From Calothrix sp. PCC 7716 (GTDB lineage: Bacteria; Cyanobacteriota; Cyanobacteriia; Cyanobacteriales; Nostocaceae), in NCBI RefSeq assembly GCF_019977735.1, contig NZ_AP025018.1:7444580-7508579 (forward strand): a stretch of 64,000 bases of DNA, given 5' to 3'. The notes under the pieces were generated by a model. That model was not told the DNA's origin, searched no databases, and worked only from the letters and a program-made list of their open reading frames with translations. Both the position numbers and the translations under genes were made by a program. Positions 26,299-34,814 of the stretch are shown in pieces (position 1 is the first letter of the stretch; the number at the start of each line of letters is the position of its first letter).

Positions 26299-26399
26299 GA
26301 ATATTGCAACCGCTCCTACTCTTCAATACTTTTAGCAAGTTTGCCAGGTGGAACCTACCTACAGCTTATAGGCGCCCACCTTCAAACACAAATATCTAA

Positions 26400-28127
26400 T
26401 TATTTTTGCTTCATTATGAAACTTTTAAGTTCATCACTTTTTCTTGAACTGCTAAACAGTCCCCAAAGTCTACTTTTATTCCCACTTTTTTCTATAAAAT
26501 CTTCAGAGATTCTAAGAGTTTTATGAATTATTGTTGGCAACTGAACAGATTTATACTCCTGAAACTTATCTTCACTATAATTGATGGAGTAAATTTCATT
26601 TTTAACTTGCTTAAGTACTAGATGTAATATAAATAAATTTCCATATTTCAAAATATCTTGTTGAATTTTACTCTCTAACTCTTCTTGCAATTTTATACTT
26701 AACAAGTCTATTTCTCTTTTAATATTTATTTGTCTCACAAGTTGTAAGGCATCAACTTTTGAGTTGAATAAGTCAATATACGGTGATTGCGAAGTATCTG
26801 ACCAAACTTTACTAATATCTTGCTTAACTAAAATTACTAAATTCACATCATTATTGGCACATGCTAAAGTTACCGTAGCTTCTTCTAAACCATAATTACT
26901 TTCATCAGGACTAAAAGTATCTGCACTGCGCTTATAATGATAATTTTTATTGATTCTTCTAAACTCCTTGCTTAATCTTTCTTGTTCAAAATCTAATGCC
27001 ACAAAATCTCTAACCTCAACGCGGTTTTGCGTGTTAGTTGCTTTTGTCACCCTTAACCCAAATGATTCACTTTCACATTTATCCAAAGATATAAACCGTA
27101 TAAATACCTCCGCACTTTCCAGCTTTTCTTTTTGTTCATCAGAAGCATCCTCATATATTGCTCCTATACTGCCAATAGTTTGAGCGCCATTAACAATGCT
27201 GATACCTTTTGCAATAAAATCTGCTTGTATTCTATCCTTTTTAACACTTACTTTAGTTACGTCTTTACATAACACAGTTATTCCGTTATTAAAATACCAA
27301 AAAAACTCTGGTTCAGTTTCTATAGTTTTAATTATTTCACTATTTACTTCACTTCCACCAAGAAAATCCCTGATATTTTTAGCAAAAAGTTTATTTTTAT
27401 GTTGTAACCACCATTCGCCCACTTATAATGCACTAATTTGTCCATAAAATGCTTGATACGGTTCATCAACTTTGCCCCAATTGGAAAGAGAAAATTGTAC
27501 CTCTATATCTTCTTGTTTACTGCTTTCAATTACAGCACTATAAGCTTTATCTAAATCGAATATTTCCAAAGACGCTATATCATTATCATTATCATTTAAT
27601 TCTTCTATACATTCTTCTAAAGTACATCTACCATGAGTTTGTAATTTATCACCTGTGTAAGCAATTACTATTTTTATTTTCAACCCTGGTGTTCTAGTTG
27701 CCTGTTTAATTTCTCCCTCTTTTTGTTTAACTTTATAATTAAATTTTTTTGCTTTCTTAGGACTAAAATCTAGTAAATCAAAAATTCCTTCTTTAAATTT
27801 AAGTAAATCACCTTTATTAGGACATCCTTGACCACTTTGTATCCATTTGGATTGAACTATCCACAGTGTCTTTTGTTTTTTATTAAATAAAAAGCCATCA
27901 ATTCCATTATCGTCAACTGCGTCTACAATGGAATCAGCTGCAATACTAGCACTAACATCAGCTAATATATGTAGTGAATAAGCTGCTAATGCTCGGCTAT
28001 TAAAAGCATTATTTTTATCATTTGTTTTTTTATTTTCATAGTCTGACATATCTATTAAATCTGTAAAAATTTGCTTGATTTCAGACTCTACTTGATCAAT
28101 ACGAAATGCTACTACTCTATCAGCCAT
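26400..28127 (-). pseudogene. AIPR-family phage-resistance nuclease, split by one stop codon
   Basis: Two consecutive frames form one 574-codon gene. The first (28127-27423, 234 aa) has a Mrr/PD-(D/E)xK-type site: D77 in DNGIDGFLF and Q92-x-K94 in IVQSKW. The second (27422-26400, 340 aa) has the AIPR-domain (PF10592) hallmarks FWYFNNGITVLC, IVNGAQTIGSIGAI and TNTQNRV. They are joined in frame across TTA-TAA-GTG: the sequence AFYGQISAL-stop-VGEWWLQHKNKLFAKN is exactly where family members run on without a break. So a single nonsense codon divides it, although GTG directly after the stop could permit re-initiation. AIPR proteins confer abortive-infection-type phage resistance. Confidence 0.8.
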
Positions 28128-28330
28128 TATTTACAACCTTTACTTAGTATTTTTCAGTACATAGAATTACTTACAAATAATACTTATATTAGATCATGGC
28201 TGTAATAGCTGTGATTAAAATCACATGTAAACACGTAAACTAAGACTTAATTATGTTACCTGTTAGTCTTGCTATTTGTAAAACTATCTGTAATTGCTGT
28301 CCGTAGCTATTCAATATAAGCAAGTAGGTG

Positions 28331-28453
28331 CTAAAAAATAAACTTATGTAAATCTGACATAGGTGTGCCACACATTGCGGTCATACCAAGTTCGTCTAAT
28401 CTTTCCCATCGCTTCAAATCTTCTGCTGTTGGCTGATATTTTTGACTTGTCAT
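28331..28453 (-). CDS. Very small hypothetical protein (40 aa)
   Basis: A short frame from an ATG at 28453, MTSQKYQPTAEDLKRWERLD then ELGMTAMCGTPMSDLHKFIF. The composition is protein-like (amphipathic helix, few rare residues), unlike surrounding AT-rich frames. It sits between the AIPR gene and the GNAT/coiled-coil module on the same strand. Evidence is limited to composition. Confidence 0.4.
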   Translation of the reverse strand: MTSQKYQPTAEDLKRWERLDELGMTAMCGTPMSDLHKFIF

Positions 28454-28525
28454 GGTTAAAGTTACAAATTCTCTAATGTTGATGCAGTTGTTTAGAGTAC
28501 CATCAATTATTATTTTATTATGATA

Positions 28526-28548
28526 TTGGAGTGCGTCTTGAGACGCAC
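28526..28548. repeat. Perfect palindrome GTGCGTCTTGAGACGCAC (copy 2)
   Basis: Eight-base arms GTGCGTCT/AGACGCAC with TG at the centre, preceded by TTGGA. An inverted, slightly diverged copy is at 24165-24187. Confidence 0.6.
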
Positions 28549-28635
28549 GCCAATAAAAGTAATGCTAACTCACCTATTGACTTTGAAACTCTGCTATTTT
28601 TTCTCTAAGCATTTGTTCTGTCTTTGATAATTCAG

Positions 28636-28914
28636 TCAAGGTTCAGTTTTATTGTTTGCTTCTTCTTCAATTTGATTGGTGAGATACTGTATTCTTTTTT
28701 CAGTCCATTCAAGGTTTTTTAACAGCTTTTGCTTGTGTGCTTTTGCCTCTTCTAGTAAAATATAGTTAAAGTTAGGGTCGAGTAATTCTTTAACATTTTT
28801 ATCCATCCTTTCTTGAGTCATTCCCCTTCCTGAAACTGCATATTTTTCAAGTTCATACTGTTTTTCTTGCCATTTATTTATATCTATATTTTCTGTTTTA
28901 TTGTAGTTACTCAT
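28636..28914 (-). CDS. Small coiled-coil partner of GNAT protein (92 aa), module 1
   Basis: Not a named family. The N-terminal half is polar (NIDINKWQEKQYELEKYAVS), then DPNFNYILLEEAKAHKQKLL, with a C-terminal coiled coil (NLEWTEKRIQYLTNQIEEEA). Its ATG overlaps the end of the upstream GNAT gene by 8 bp, so the two are coupled. A similar small coiled-coil gene follows the paralogous GNAT gene at 55479, which argues for a conserved two-gene unit. After the stop at 28636, another frame (LTELSKTEQMLREKIAEFQSQ) looks like a natural continuation of the coiled coil, hinting at a 3' frameshift. Confidence 0.6.
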   Translation of the reverse strand: MSNYNKTENIDINKWQEKQYELEKYAVSGRGMTQERMDKNVKELLDPNFNYILLEEAKAHKQKLLKNLEWTEKRIQYLTNQIEEEANNKTEP

Positions 28915-29491
28915 GGTTATTTCTCCTTCTAAGAAGTTGTATATTTAAAAAGCTTTCTGCTGCATCTGAGGTAAGTGTCATCCAACCTGTACCATTATCT
29001 TCGACAAATCCTATATTTTTATAGAATTCACGAACGCTTGGTACTGTTACTGCTTTTAGGATACCACTAAAGCCCAAAGCTTGACTCTCTTTAACTAATT
29101 CCTCAACCAATGATGTAGCTGAACCTTTTCTTGTCTCTGGTTGTGGGTATAAGAGCGTATTCCAAGGCGAGTTAGTCAAATGTTCAATTTCTAATCCTTG
29201 TAACACTTCCCCATTATCAAGATAAATATCTGTTGGTTGAATAATGCAAGCACATGCTAATAAGCCTTGGTCGTCTATTGCACTTCTGTAATCTTCTGGT
29301 CTACTTAATAAATAACTATAAAGTTCTCTCGTTTTTGATACACAACCATAGAAAATAGTATTCTTAGCATTTTCTATATCACCTTGATAGTAAAGATTGA
29401 TGTATTCTGTAATTTTTGCCTGCCAAAGTTGTAAACCTAATAGAATCTCTTCTTGCACACCAATTACGTATCTAAATTCATTAATCGTCAT
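28907..29491 (-). CDS. GNAT-type acetyltransferase, module 1 (194 aa)
   Basis: C-terminal half is GNAT-like: LLACACIIQPTDIYL (strand 4), a KGSATSLVEELVKESQALGF segment in place of the usual Q/R-x2-G-x-G/A loop, then FSGILKAVTVPSVREFYKNI and GFVEDNGTGWMTLT. I start at ATG 29491 (MTINEF) because the paralogue in module 2 begins MTTNQF; the ORF extends to an ATG at 29500. It is paired with an overlapping small coiled-coil gene. Many GNAT proteins in such pairs are toxins that modify tRNA or proteins, but the usual order is antitoxin first; here the small gene comes second. Confidence 0.7.
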   Translation of the reverse strand: MTINEFRYVIGVQEEILLGLQLWQAKITEYINLYYQGDIENAKNTIFYGCVSKTRELYSYLLSRPEDYRSAIDDQGLLACACIIQPTDIYLDNGEVLQGLEIEHLTNSPWNTLLYPQPETRKGSATSLVEELVKESQALGFSGILKAVTVPSVREFYKNIGFVEDNGTGWMTLTSDAAESFLNIQLLRRRNNHE

Positions 29492-29500
29492 AAAATGCAT

Positions 29501-29969
29501 GAATATTTTATCTACTTAATAATATTACCATTAATTGACTTCTATGCCAGTAGTAGTAATGTTAGTTTGATTCATAATATTATTTTAAAACAGTTTTGCG
29601 CGCGTTTGTGGAAAAACTATCAACTGGTGATGAGTTGGTAAGTACCTTATATCAGCTTGGATAATACCGTAAAATGCAAAATTTCAATATTTCATACATA
29701 TACCCGTTTATTCTACTCAGCAATACTACTTACATAAATCTAATAAAAAACTGTTTTCTACATCTGATAAGTTTTTGTTGCAGGCGTATTTGTAGGTGTG
29801 TATAGTCTATAGGGTATAGCAAGGTCAAAGGACGGTTTTACCGAGGTTTAGCAAAGATTGAATTGAACTGGCGCCTTTTATATAATCACCTATAAAGCTA
29901 GTTTAATTAAGTTTGAACTAAACCTGAGATAAACCCGAAATGCTTGATTTGGTGTTCGAGGATACCTGA
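29501..29969. other. Intergenic, divergent promoter region
   Basis: About 470 bp between the GNAT module (leftward) and the MerR-like gene (rightward). Contains TATAAT at about 29880 after GGCGCC, a possible -10 element for the rightward operon. No gene recognised. Confidence 0.45.
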
Positions 29970-30365
29970 ATGGTAAACATTAAAAGGTTGTATACGCGAA
30001 CAACGCTAGCAGCAAGGTACGGAATAACGACAACTAGCTTAAAAGAATGGTATTCGCCTGCTGGAGTAATACCACCACGGAAAAAGGGAGGCTTTTTTAA
30101 AGAAATTGATGTTGAACAGTTAGATTTTTTGTGCGTTGCTACTCGCTATGTAAAGGTGACAAAGAATGAATATCAATTATATGTTTTACCAATGGGAGGA
30201 TTGGCTGAATATATATTAAATAGCCATAAGATACCACTGAGGGATTTTTTATTAGACCCGAAGTATGTAAATCAAGAAGATGAAGTCGTAATTGAAGTAT
30301 TGAGGAGATTAGAGAGCAATGCAGCATATCAATCAAGTGGTTTCGCAGTTGAAAGTGCAGCGTGA
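29970..30365 (+). CDS. MerR-like HTH protein heading the transfer-like run (131 aa)
   Basis: The first 60 residues resemble a MerR/excisionase-type winged helix: LYTRTTLAARYGITTTSLKEW then YSPAGVIPPRKKGGFFKEID-VEQLDFL. The rest has a mixed helix and a tail ending in VIEVLRRLESNAAYQSSGFA. Not a recognised named family. It is the first gene of a dense rightward run and overlaps the second gene by 47 bp, so it is probably co-translated with it. A regulatory role over the run is inferred from its position. Confidence 0.6.
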   Translation: MVNIKRLYTRTTLAARYGITTTSLKEWYSPAGVIPPRKKGGFFKEIDVEQLDFLCVATRYVKVTKNEYQLYVLPMGGLAEYILNSHKIPLRDFLLDPKYVNQEDEVVIEVLRRLESNAAYQSSGFAVESAA

Positions 30366-30948
30366 TGAAATCTTAGCTGTATGCGAAATTTTTAAATTGG
30401 ATGTAAATGGTGATCAATTAACACCGGACACTGTTGAGTTTTTAAAGAAAATTAAAGATATTTCAACAAACGGTAATATAAATTTTTTAGAAGCTGCAAA
30501 TCATGTACTAGAAATGCAACAGCAAGCAAAACAAGTTTCTGCTGATGGTTACAAGTTCGACGCGCGCGCTTATATCAAGCAAAGATTTGGTAAAGACCCT
30601 GAGAACGAAGCTAAAGATAGCTTTGTAGGAATTCTTTACCGGGATATGCCAATTGCATATCAGTTAGGTGATACACGGTTTATGTCAATTGTTGAAGTTT
30701 CTACACATGTGTTACGTGATCGTTTAACTAACGGTAGTTCGTCATCAGGATGTACAAAAAACGCAGTTGAATTTAGTACAGCGCAAGATAGAGCTTTAGA
30801 AGCTATTGATATAAATTTTTTCGAGAATATCAACTGGGGAGTGGGGGAACATCCAATGCTGCTAGGTGCATCGACACAACCGCAAAAACAGTTGAATTCA
30901 TCCACTCCGAAGACTTCCACATCAGCAAAGAACTCGCCCAAAAAATGA
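30319..30948 (+). CDS. Hypothetical protein (209 aa), second gene of transfer-like run
   Basis: Not recognised. Starts with a helical, coiled-coil-like region (VVSQLKVQRDEILAVCEIFK, FLEAANHVLEMQQQAKQV), has a central globular part (ARAYIKQRFGKDPENEAKDS, DRALEAIDINFFENINWGVG), and ends in a low-complexity Ser/Thr/Pro/Lys tail. No membrane segment. It overlaps the previous gene by 47 bp and the next by 4 bp (ATGA), so it is part of a coupled operon. Confidence 0.6.
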   Translation: MQHINQVVSQLKVQRDEILAVCEIFKLDVNGDQLTPDTVEFLKKIKDISTNGNINFLEAANHVLEMQQQAKQVSADGYKFDARAYIKQRFGKDPENEAKDSFVGILYRDMPIAYQLGDTRFMSIVEVSTHVLRDRLTNGSSSSGCTKNAVEFSTAQDRALEAIDINFFENINWGVGEHPMLLGASTQPQKQLNSSTPKTSTSAKNSPKK

Positions 30949-31211
30949 TACCTATCGCGATTGAATATCGTGACCGTGCGCTGGACTCTTTAAGAAATAG
31001 TGCATTTACAGCATTGATTATTATGGGTTTTTCTACTTTTTCCGGGCTGTTGATTGGGTGGTATATTACCCAGCCGCCAAGCTCTCAAAAAGTAGAAGTA
31101 AAGCCCGAACCTATATTAAATGGTGGGTTTTGGGGTACTGTGATTGGTTTTTTGATTGGTATTGGTGTTGTATTAAATAAAATCAGGGAGTTGAAAGATG
31201 GCAGCAATTAA
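30945..31211 (+). CDS. Small membrane protein with two transmembrane helices (88 aa)
   Basis: Two hydrophobic segments are clear: residues of about 18-42 (SAFTALIIMGFSTFSGLLIG, WYI) and 62-80 (FWGTVIGFLIGIGVVLN), separated by a short PPSSQKVEVKPEP loop. The topology suggests an inner-membrane subunit of a larger complex. It overlaps both neighbours (4 bp upstream, 14 bp downstream). No family recognised. Confidence 0.6.
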   Translation: MIPIAIEYRDRALDSLRNSAFTALIIMGFSTFSGLLIGWYITQPPSSQKVEVKPEPILNGGFWGTVIGFLIGIGVVLNKIRELKDGSN

Positions 31212-31419
31212 TTTTTTAGTCAACGGTTTGGCAGGTTTGGGTTTGAACGTAACTATTTCCTCTGTTGTAGGGATGCTGACTGGTGTGGGCGCCTCGCTTG
31301 CATTTAACCCTCTATTAATGGTGACTGGAGTGTTGATAGGTGGCGCCACTATAGCAATATTACGTGCAACTGAACGCCCGAAACGCTGTTTTGTGGTGAT
31401 TGATGGGGGTGTTAATTAA
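31198..31419 (+). CDS. Small hydrophobic membrane protein (73 aa)
   Basis: Almost entirely hydrophobic with glycine-rich helices: GLAGLGLNVTISSVVGMLTG and FNPLLMVTGVLIGGATIAIL, then a short basic tail (RATERPKRCF). Resembles in shape, but not demonstrably in sequence, the small pilin-like or channel subunits of secretion and conjugation machines. The stop overlaps the start of the next gene by one base. Confidence 0.55.
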   Translation: MAAINFLVNGLAGLGLNVTISSVVGMLTGVGASLAFNPLLMVTGVLIGGATIAILRATERPKRCFVVIDGGVN

Positions 31420-32294
31420 TGCAACATCCTTCACCAAAACAACGTTATGGGCTTGTTGATGGGAGTAAGCAGCGAAAACCAATACCGCAAAATACTTTAC
31501 TTTTGTTGTTGGGCATAGGCGGATTCTTAGTTTTGGTGACAATTTCCTTAATTGCAGCATCAAAGCAACGAGTAGATGTAAATGCCATAAATGGGAATGA
31601 GGATAAGTCTGAAGTTGTTGCAGCTAAACAACAATTACAAGTCGCGCGCGAAGCAGTACTTGAAAAATTATCCCGAACTGACTATTCAACAAATTTGCGG
31701 CTTAATAATCCAGATGGAACGTCAATGGTAGGTTGGCGCCAGTTAGCAGCAGCGCGTTGGTCACAGGACATCAAAGCTTATATCGAATCAGAGCGCAACC
31801 GTAACCAACAAGGCAATCCGTTTTACCGGATGCATATGACACCTAGTTTGGAGGTTGAAAGGATACGAACTCTTGATACTTTTGGTGAAGTATCAGGTGG
31901 TAACAATGAATTTTATTTGTCCTATACCGACACGGATGGTACGGAGATAAAGCAAAAATTACCAGCAAGCGCGGTTGCTTATTTATTGTTGGGTAAACTC
32001 GAAGCGATTGATTTGGCACATAATCTCGAAAGCCAGCCAAATGTTGATTTTACTCGGATGTTGAGCGAAATTCAGCGTGGATACAAGCCTTATGTTGACA
32101 GCCAAAAACAATTGTTGAGAGCGCAAGGGTACACTGACCCGCTCAAACAGATGAGCGATGCCAATAAAGCGGTTGAAGAGTTGGAATTATTGGAACAATT
32201 ACGGCACCAGCAGTTAAAAGAACTGCGTCGTAAGCCAACACCGGAGCCAAAGCCAGTAATCAAAGGTGGTGATGGGTATGGAGCAAAGAAATAG
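31419..32294 (+). CDS. Membrane-anchored protein with periplasmic domain (291 aa)
   Basis: A single hydrophobic segment at about 25-46 (NTLLLLLGIGGFLVLVTISL) follows a basic N-terminus, giving a cytoplasmic tail and a large extracytoplasmic part. That part contains a helical region (VVAAKQQLQVAREAVLEKLS), a mixed domain (FYRMHMTPSLEVERIRTLDT) and a C-terminal coiled coil (DANKAVEELELLEQLRHQQL). This architecture is common in bitopic T4SS subunits. It overlaps the next gene by 17-29 bp depending on start. Confidence 0.6.
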   Translation: MQHPSPKQRYGLVDGSKQRKPIPQNTLLLLLGIGGFLVLVTISLIAASKQRVDVNAINGNEDKSEVVAAKQQLQVAREAVLEKLSRTDYSTNLRLNNPDGTSMVGWRQLAAARWSQDIKAYIESERNRNQQGNPFYRMHMTPSLEVERIRTLDTFGEVSGGNNEFYLSYTDTDGTEIKQKLPASAVAYLLLGKLEAIDLAHNLESQPNVDFTRMLSEIQRGYKPYVDSQKQLLRAQGYTDPLKQMSDANKAVEELELLEQLRHQQLKELRRKPTPEPKPVIKGGDGYGAKK

Positions 32295-32799
32295 AGGGGG
32301 TAGTTATTTAATTAGTTTTGTGGTTGGTGTTGCTTGTCTAGGATTAAGCACTTTCAACGTTATCTACTCGTTTAAGCAAGATTTGGTGGAGACTACTTAC
32401 CAAGAAAGTAGTCGAACTGGAATTGTGGCAATTTCGTCACCGGGGAAGAATTTGCACTTGTTATGTGGTGTTGTATTTTTTGGGGGGTTTATATACTTTC
32501 TCTACTTAGGATTGAAGGGATACAACTTGAGTATTTACGCGGAGTCCGCTCTGGAGCATCAGTCCGAGGACCACCTAAAAGCGCAGTCGGATTATGTGGC
32601 AGAGAGTATTAACGCTTCAAGTCCACAGCAGTTAGAACCGCAATCAAATTTGGTTAAGCATCCACATCTACGATTAGTGCATCCAACTGCTGATGGTGCA
32701 ATGCCACATGATACGAATACTAATTTTGTACCGCCAACAAACAAATTGGCGCCGGATGAATTTAGAAAAGCTATGGATTCAGAAGATTTTTGGGATTAG
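32266..32799 (+). CDS. Membrane protein with two transmembrane helices (177 aa)
   Basis: Two membrane segments: SYLISFVVGVACLGLSTFNV near the start and LHLLCGVVFFGGFIYFLYLG near residue 70, then a long polar C-terminal tail ending in DEFRKAMDSEDFWD. ATG 32266 is the first start; ATG 32278 (MEQRNRGG) with GGTGG upstream is equally likely. It overlaps the previous gene. Family unknown. Confidence 0.55.
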   Translation: MVMGMEQRNRGGSYLISFVVGVACLGLSTFNVIYSFKQDLVETTYQESSRTGIVAISSPGKNLHLLCGVVFFGGFIYFLYLGLKGYNLSIYAESALEHQSEDHLKAQSDYVAESINASSPQQLEPQSNLVKHPHLRLVHPTADGAMPHDTNTNFVPPTNKLAPDEFRKAMDSEDFWD

Positions 32800-32808
32800 G
32801 AGGATTGA

Positions 32809-33336
32809 ATGTCAAATCGTGGTAACTCAAATAGAAATCGTGATTTAGATGTAGATTATTCTCAAGGCGGGGGTTTAGTAGCGATGAACAATTTAGCAAC
32901 CATGTTGGGTTCTGCAATGCAGCAACAAAATGGTGCAGGGGTTGTTAACACTACGGCACAGACTGTATCGCAGCCAACACCAATATATCCCTCTGGGGTA
33001 TCTCAACCGATGCCAGGAGTGCGTATGCAAGACCGTTCAGCTATGCGGCACCGTGTACCAGAAATTGAGATTGATTATGTGGAAACTTATAAAGCACATA
33101 GGTTTCACCCTCAAAACCCGTGGCGTTATTTCTGGCATCCGGTGACGTGGTGTGGCAATATTCTTGGTTCGCCTGTTGGAGTGTGTTGTACCGCTACATT
33201 TTTAGTGGTAAGTGCGATTGGGTTTGTACTCAATTCACAAATCACAGGACCTGGTTATGCTGCGGGTAAGGAAATCAAAGTTATTCCTGATAATTTACCT
33301 TCGTTAGCAGTGCCAGTAGTACGTCGATTGAATTAG
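32809..33336 (+). CDS. Membrane protein, single transmembrane helix (175 aa)
   Basis: A Gln/Pro-rich, probably disordered N-terminus (residues 1-75) precedes a short aromatic segment (RFHPQNPWRYFWHP), and then one hydrophobic helix, VGVCCTATFLVVSAIGFVLN (about 125-145), with a short external tail. AGGAGG at about 32800 gives a clear ribosome site for the ATG at 32809. No family recognised. Confidence 0.55.
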   Translation: MSNRGNSNRNRDLDVDYSQGGGLVAMNNLATMLGSAMQQQNGAGVVNTTAQTVSQPTPIYPSGVSQPMPGVRMQDRSAMRHRVPEIEIDYVETYKAHRFHPQNPWRYFWHPVTWCGNILGSPVGVCCTATFLVVSAIGFVLNSQITGPGYAAGKEIKVIPDNLPSLAVPVVRRLN

Positions 33337-33343
33337 GAGTTAT

Positions 33344-33640
33344 ATGGTGTGGAGTCGGGTGATATTTTGGTGTTTGTTTGTGCTGTGGATTTTAGACATC
33401 CTGCAACCTGGATATTTGAAATTTTATGATGCAAGGAGTGTTTTTATCAAAGTTGTAGCAGTTGTGATGAAGTCCAGTGTTGTAAAAAGCCCTAAAACAA
33501 ACACCTATAAACCCACTCCTACACAAACCTCTACGAATAATAACGATGGATATGTAAATGCAGCTTGTGCGGCGCCAACAAATGATTTTGAGAGACTCGC
33601 ACGCATTCAGGGAATTGGTTGTGAAGAAAGAACCCGTTAA
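33344..33640 (+). CDS. Small membrane or secreted protein (98 aa)
   Basis: Begins with a hydrophobic segment VIFWCLFVLWILDILQPGYL (an uncleaved anchor or signal), followed by a Thr/Pro/Lys-rich linker (TNTYKPTPTQTSTNN) and a small C-terminal part with two Cys (NAACAAP, GIGCEER). It is 7 bp after the previous gene and 3 bp before the NlpC/P60-like gene. GGAG precedes the ATG. Confidence 0.5.
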   Translation: MVWSRVIFWCLFVLWILDILQPGYLKFYDARSVFIKVVAVVMKSSVVKSPKTNTYKPTPTQTSTNNNDGYVNAACAAPTNDFERLARIQGIGCEERTR

Positions 33641-33643
33641 TTA

Positions 33644-34327
33644 ATGCGAATAATTTTTGAAATTGGTGAAGGCAGTAGCAAGCAACATCAACACAAAGCT
33701 TCTGCCAACCAACTGACTGTAAATGATGCTAATTCTTTCAGTATCGGTGAATGGAGATACGCAATTGCGTCTTTAGTACTCGTTGTCCTGATGGTATCTC
33801 CGGTATCGACTTGGTTTGATTCCTTGGTCTTTGTACAACAGCTTCAGTCAATGGTAGGTACATTATCAACAACTAGTACTTCATCAATATCTCCAGTAGC
33901 TCTTCGAGTGTTAAACCGTGCGCGCGCGTGGGTGGGACGTGATTTCAAGCCAGGTGAGGGTGAGCGGTGTGCTGATTTTGTACGTAACATTCTTGCTGAA
34001 GCTTTCGTTGAAGGTGTGGGAGTTACAAATCACCCTTGGGATGCTGGCAAACAACCCAATAATGGCGAATTGATGGCACGCTCGTTCTTCGGCAGTGATA
34101 TTGGTAAGGTGATGACTGACCAAAACCAATTCTTGCCTGGTGATTTAATTGGTTTGACCAATACTTATGGCAGTTTCCCAACTGGAGCAATTACTCACGT
34201 TGGTATTTATGTGGGTAATGGCGAATTCATTGATAGAAGTACTCGTTCCGAACCTGTAAGACAAAGGAATATTAGACGTTCTTTTCCTAATTCGCGCGTT
34301 ATTGCGGTGCGTCCACATGTTTATTAA
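33644..34327 (+). CDS. NlpC/P60-like peptidoglycan hydrolase, membrane-anchored (227 aa)
   Basis: One N-terminal membrane segment (YAIASLVLVVLMVSPVSTWF) and a C-terminal cysteine peptidase-like domain: C109 in GERCADFVRN, H185 in ITHVGIYVGNGEFID, and LPGDLIGL before it, the usual Cys-His layout of NlpC/P60 and CHAP enzymes. Such enzymes cut peptide cross-links in the cell wall. With the GH104-like lysozyme two genes later, it probably opens the wall for a transfer apparatus. Family placement is good, exact cleavage unknown. Confidence 0.75.
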   Translation: MRIIFEIGEGSSKQHQHKASANQLTVNDANSFSIGEWRYAIASLVLVVLMVSPVSTWFDSLVFVQQLQSMVGTLSTTSTSSISPVALRVLNRARAWVGRDFKPGEGERCADFVRNILAEAFVEGVGVTNHPWDAGKQPNNGELMARSFFGSDIGKVMTDQNQFLPGDLIGLTNTYGSFPTGAITHVGIYVGNGEFIDRSTRSEPVRQRNIRRSFPNSRVIAVRPHVY

Positions 34328-34343
34328 TCGTTTTACTTAGTCT

Positions 34344-34802
34344 ATGAAGAAATTAATTTTATCTATTCTACTGACTGCCGAATTAACACTTGTTAGATCA
34401 ACTCCTGTTATTGCTGAACCTGAAGTACCAATAATTCAAAGCGAATTTGAGCGGGTAGTAAATAGGGTTAATTTTACACAAAGTGATGCGTCTACTATTA
34501 AGAATGGGGTTATATCGCGTTTGAGTTCTAAGGATAGGAAGATAATCAAAGCGTTAAATCTACAAACTATCCGTAATTTGGCGGATAGCGCTTGTTACAA
34601 TAATCAATCTTTTGGCTTTTATGCATATAAAGGAGAATTGCGACTTGAAAAAGGACAAACATATGCAAGCAAATGGGCATATTTAGTAACTAGTCAAGAA
34701 TTGAGTAATCCTTATCCAGTTAAATATCGTCCTGCGTTGCCAGCAATTTACAACTACGTAGTAGCTAACTATAGTAAATGCGTTTATAGTTCTAATCCTT
34801 GA
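34344..34802 (+). CDS. Secreted hypothetical protein (152 aa)
   Basis: A clear signal peptide (KKLILSILLTAELTLVRSTP, cleavage likely after VIA near residue 26) leads a helical extracytoplasmic domain (KDRKIIKALNLQTIRNLADS) ending in a Cys-containing tail (VVANYSKCVYSSNP). Two cysteines (in SACYNN and SKCVY) could form a disulfide. It sits between two cell-wall hydrolases, suggesting an accessory periplasmic role. Not recognised. Confidence 0.55.
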   Translation: MKKLILSILLTAELTLVRSTPVIAEPEVPIIQSEFERVVNRVNFTQSDASTIKNGVISRLSSKDRKIIKALNLQTIRNLADSACYNNQSFGFYAYKGELRLEKGQTYASKWAYLVTSQELSNPYPVKYRPALPAIYNYVVANYSKCVYSSNP

Positions 34803-34814
34803 GGATAAATAGTA

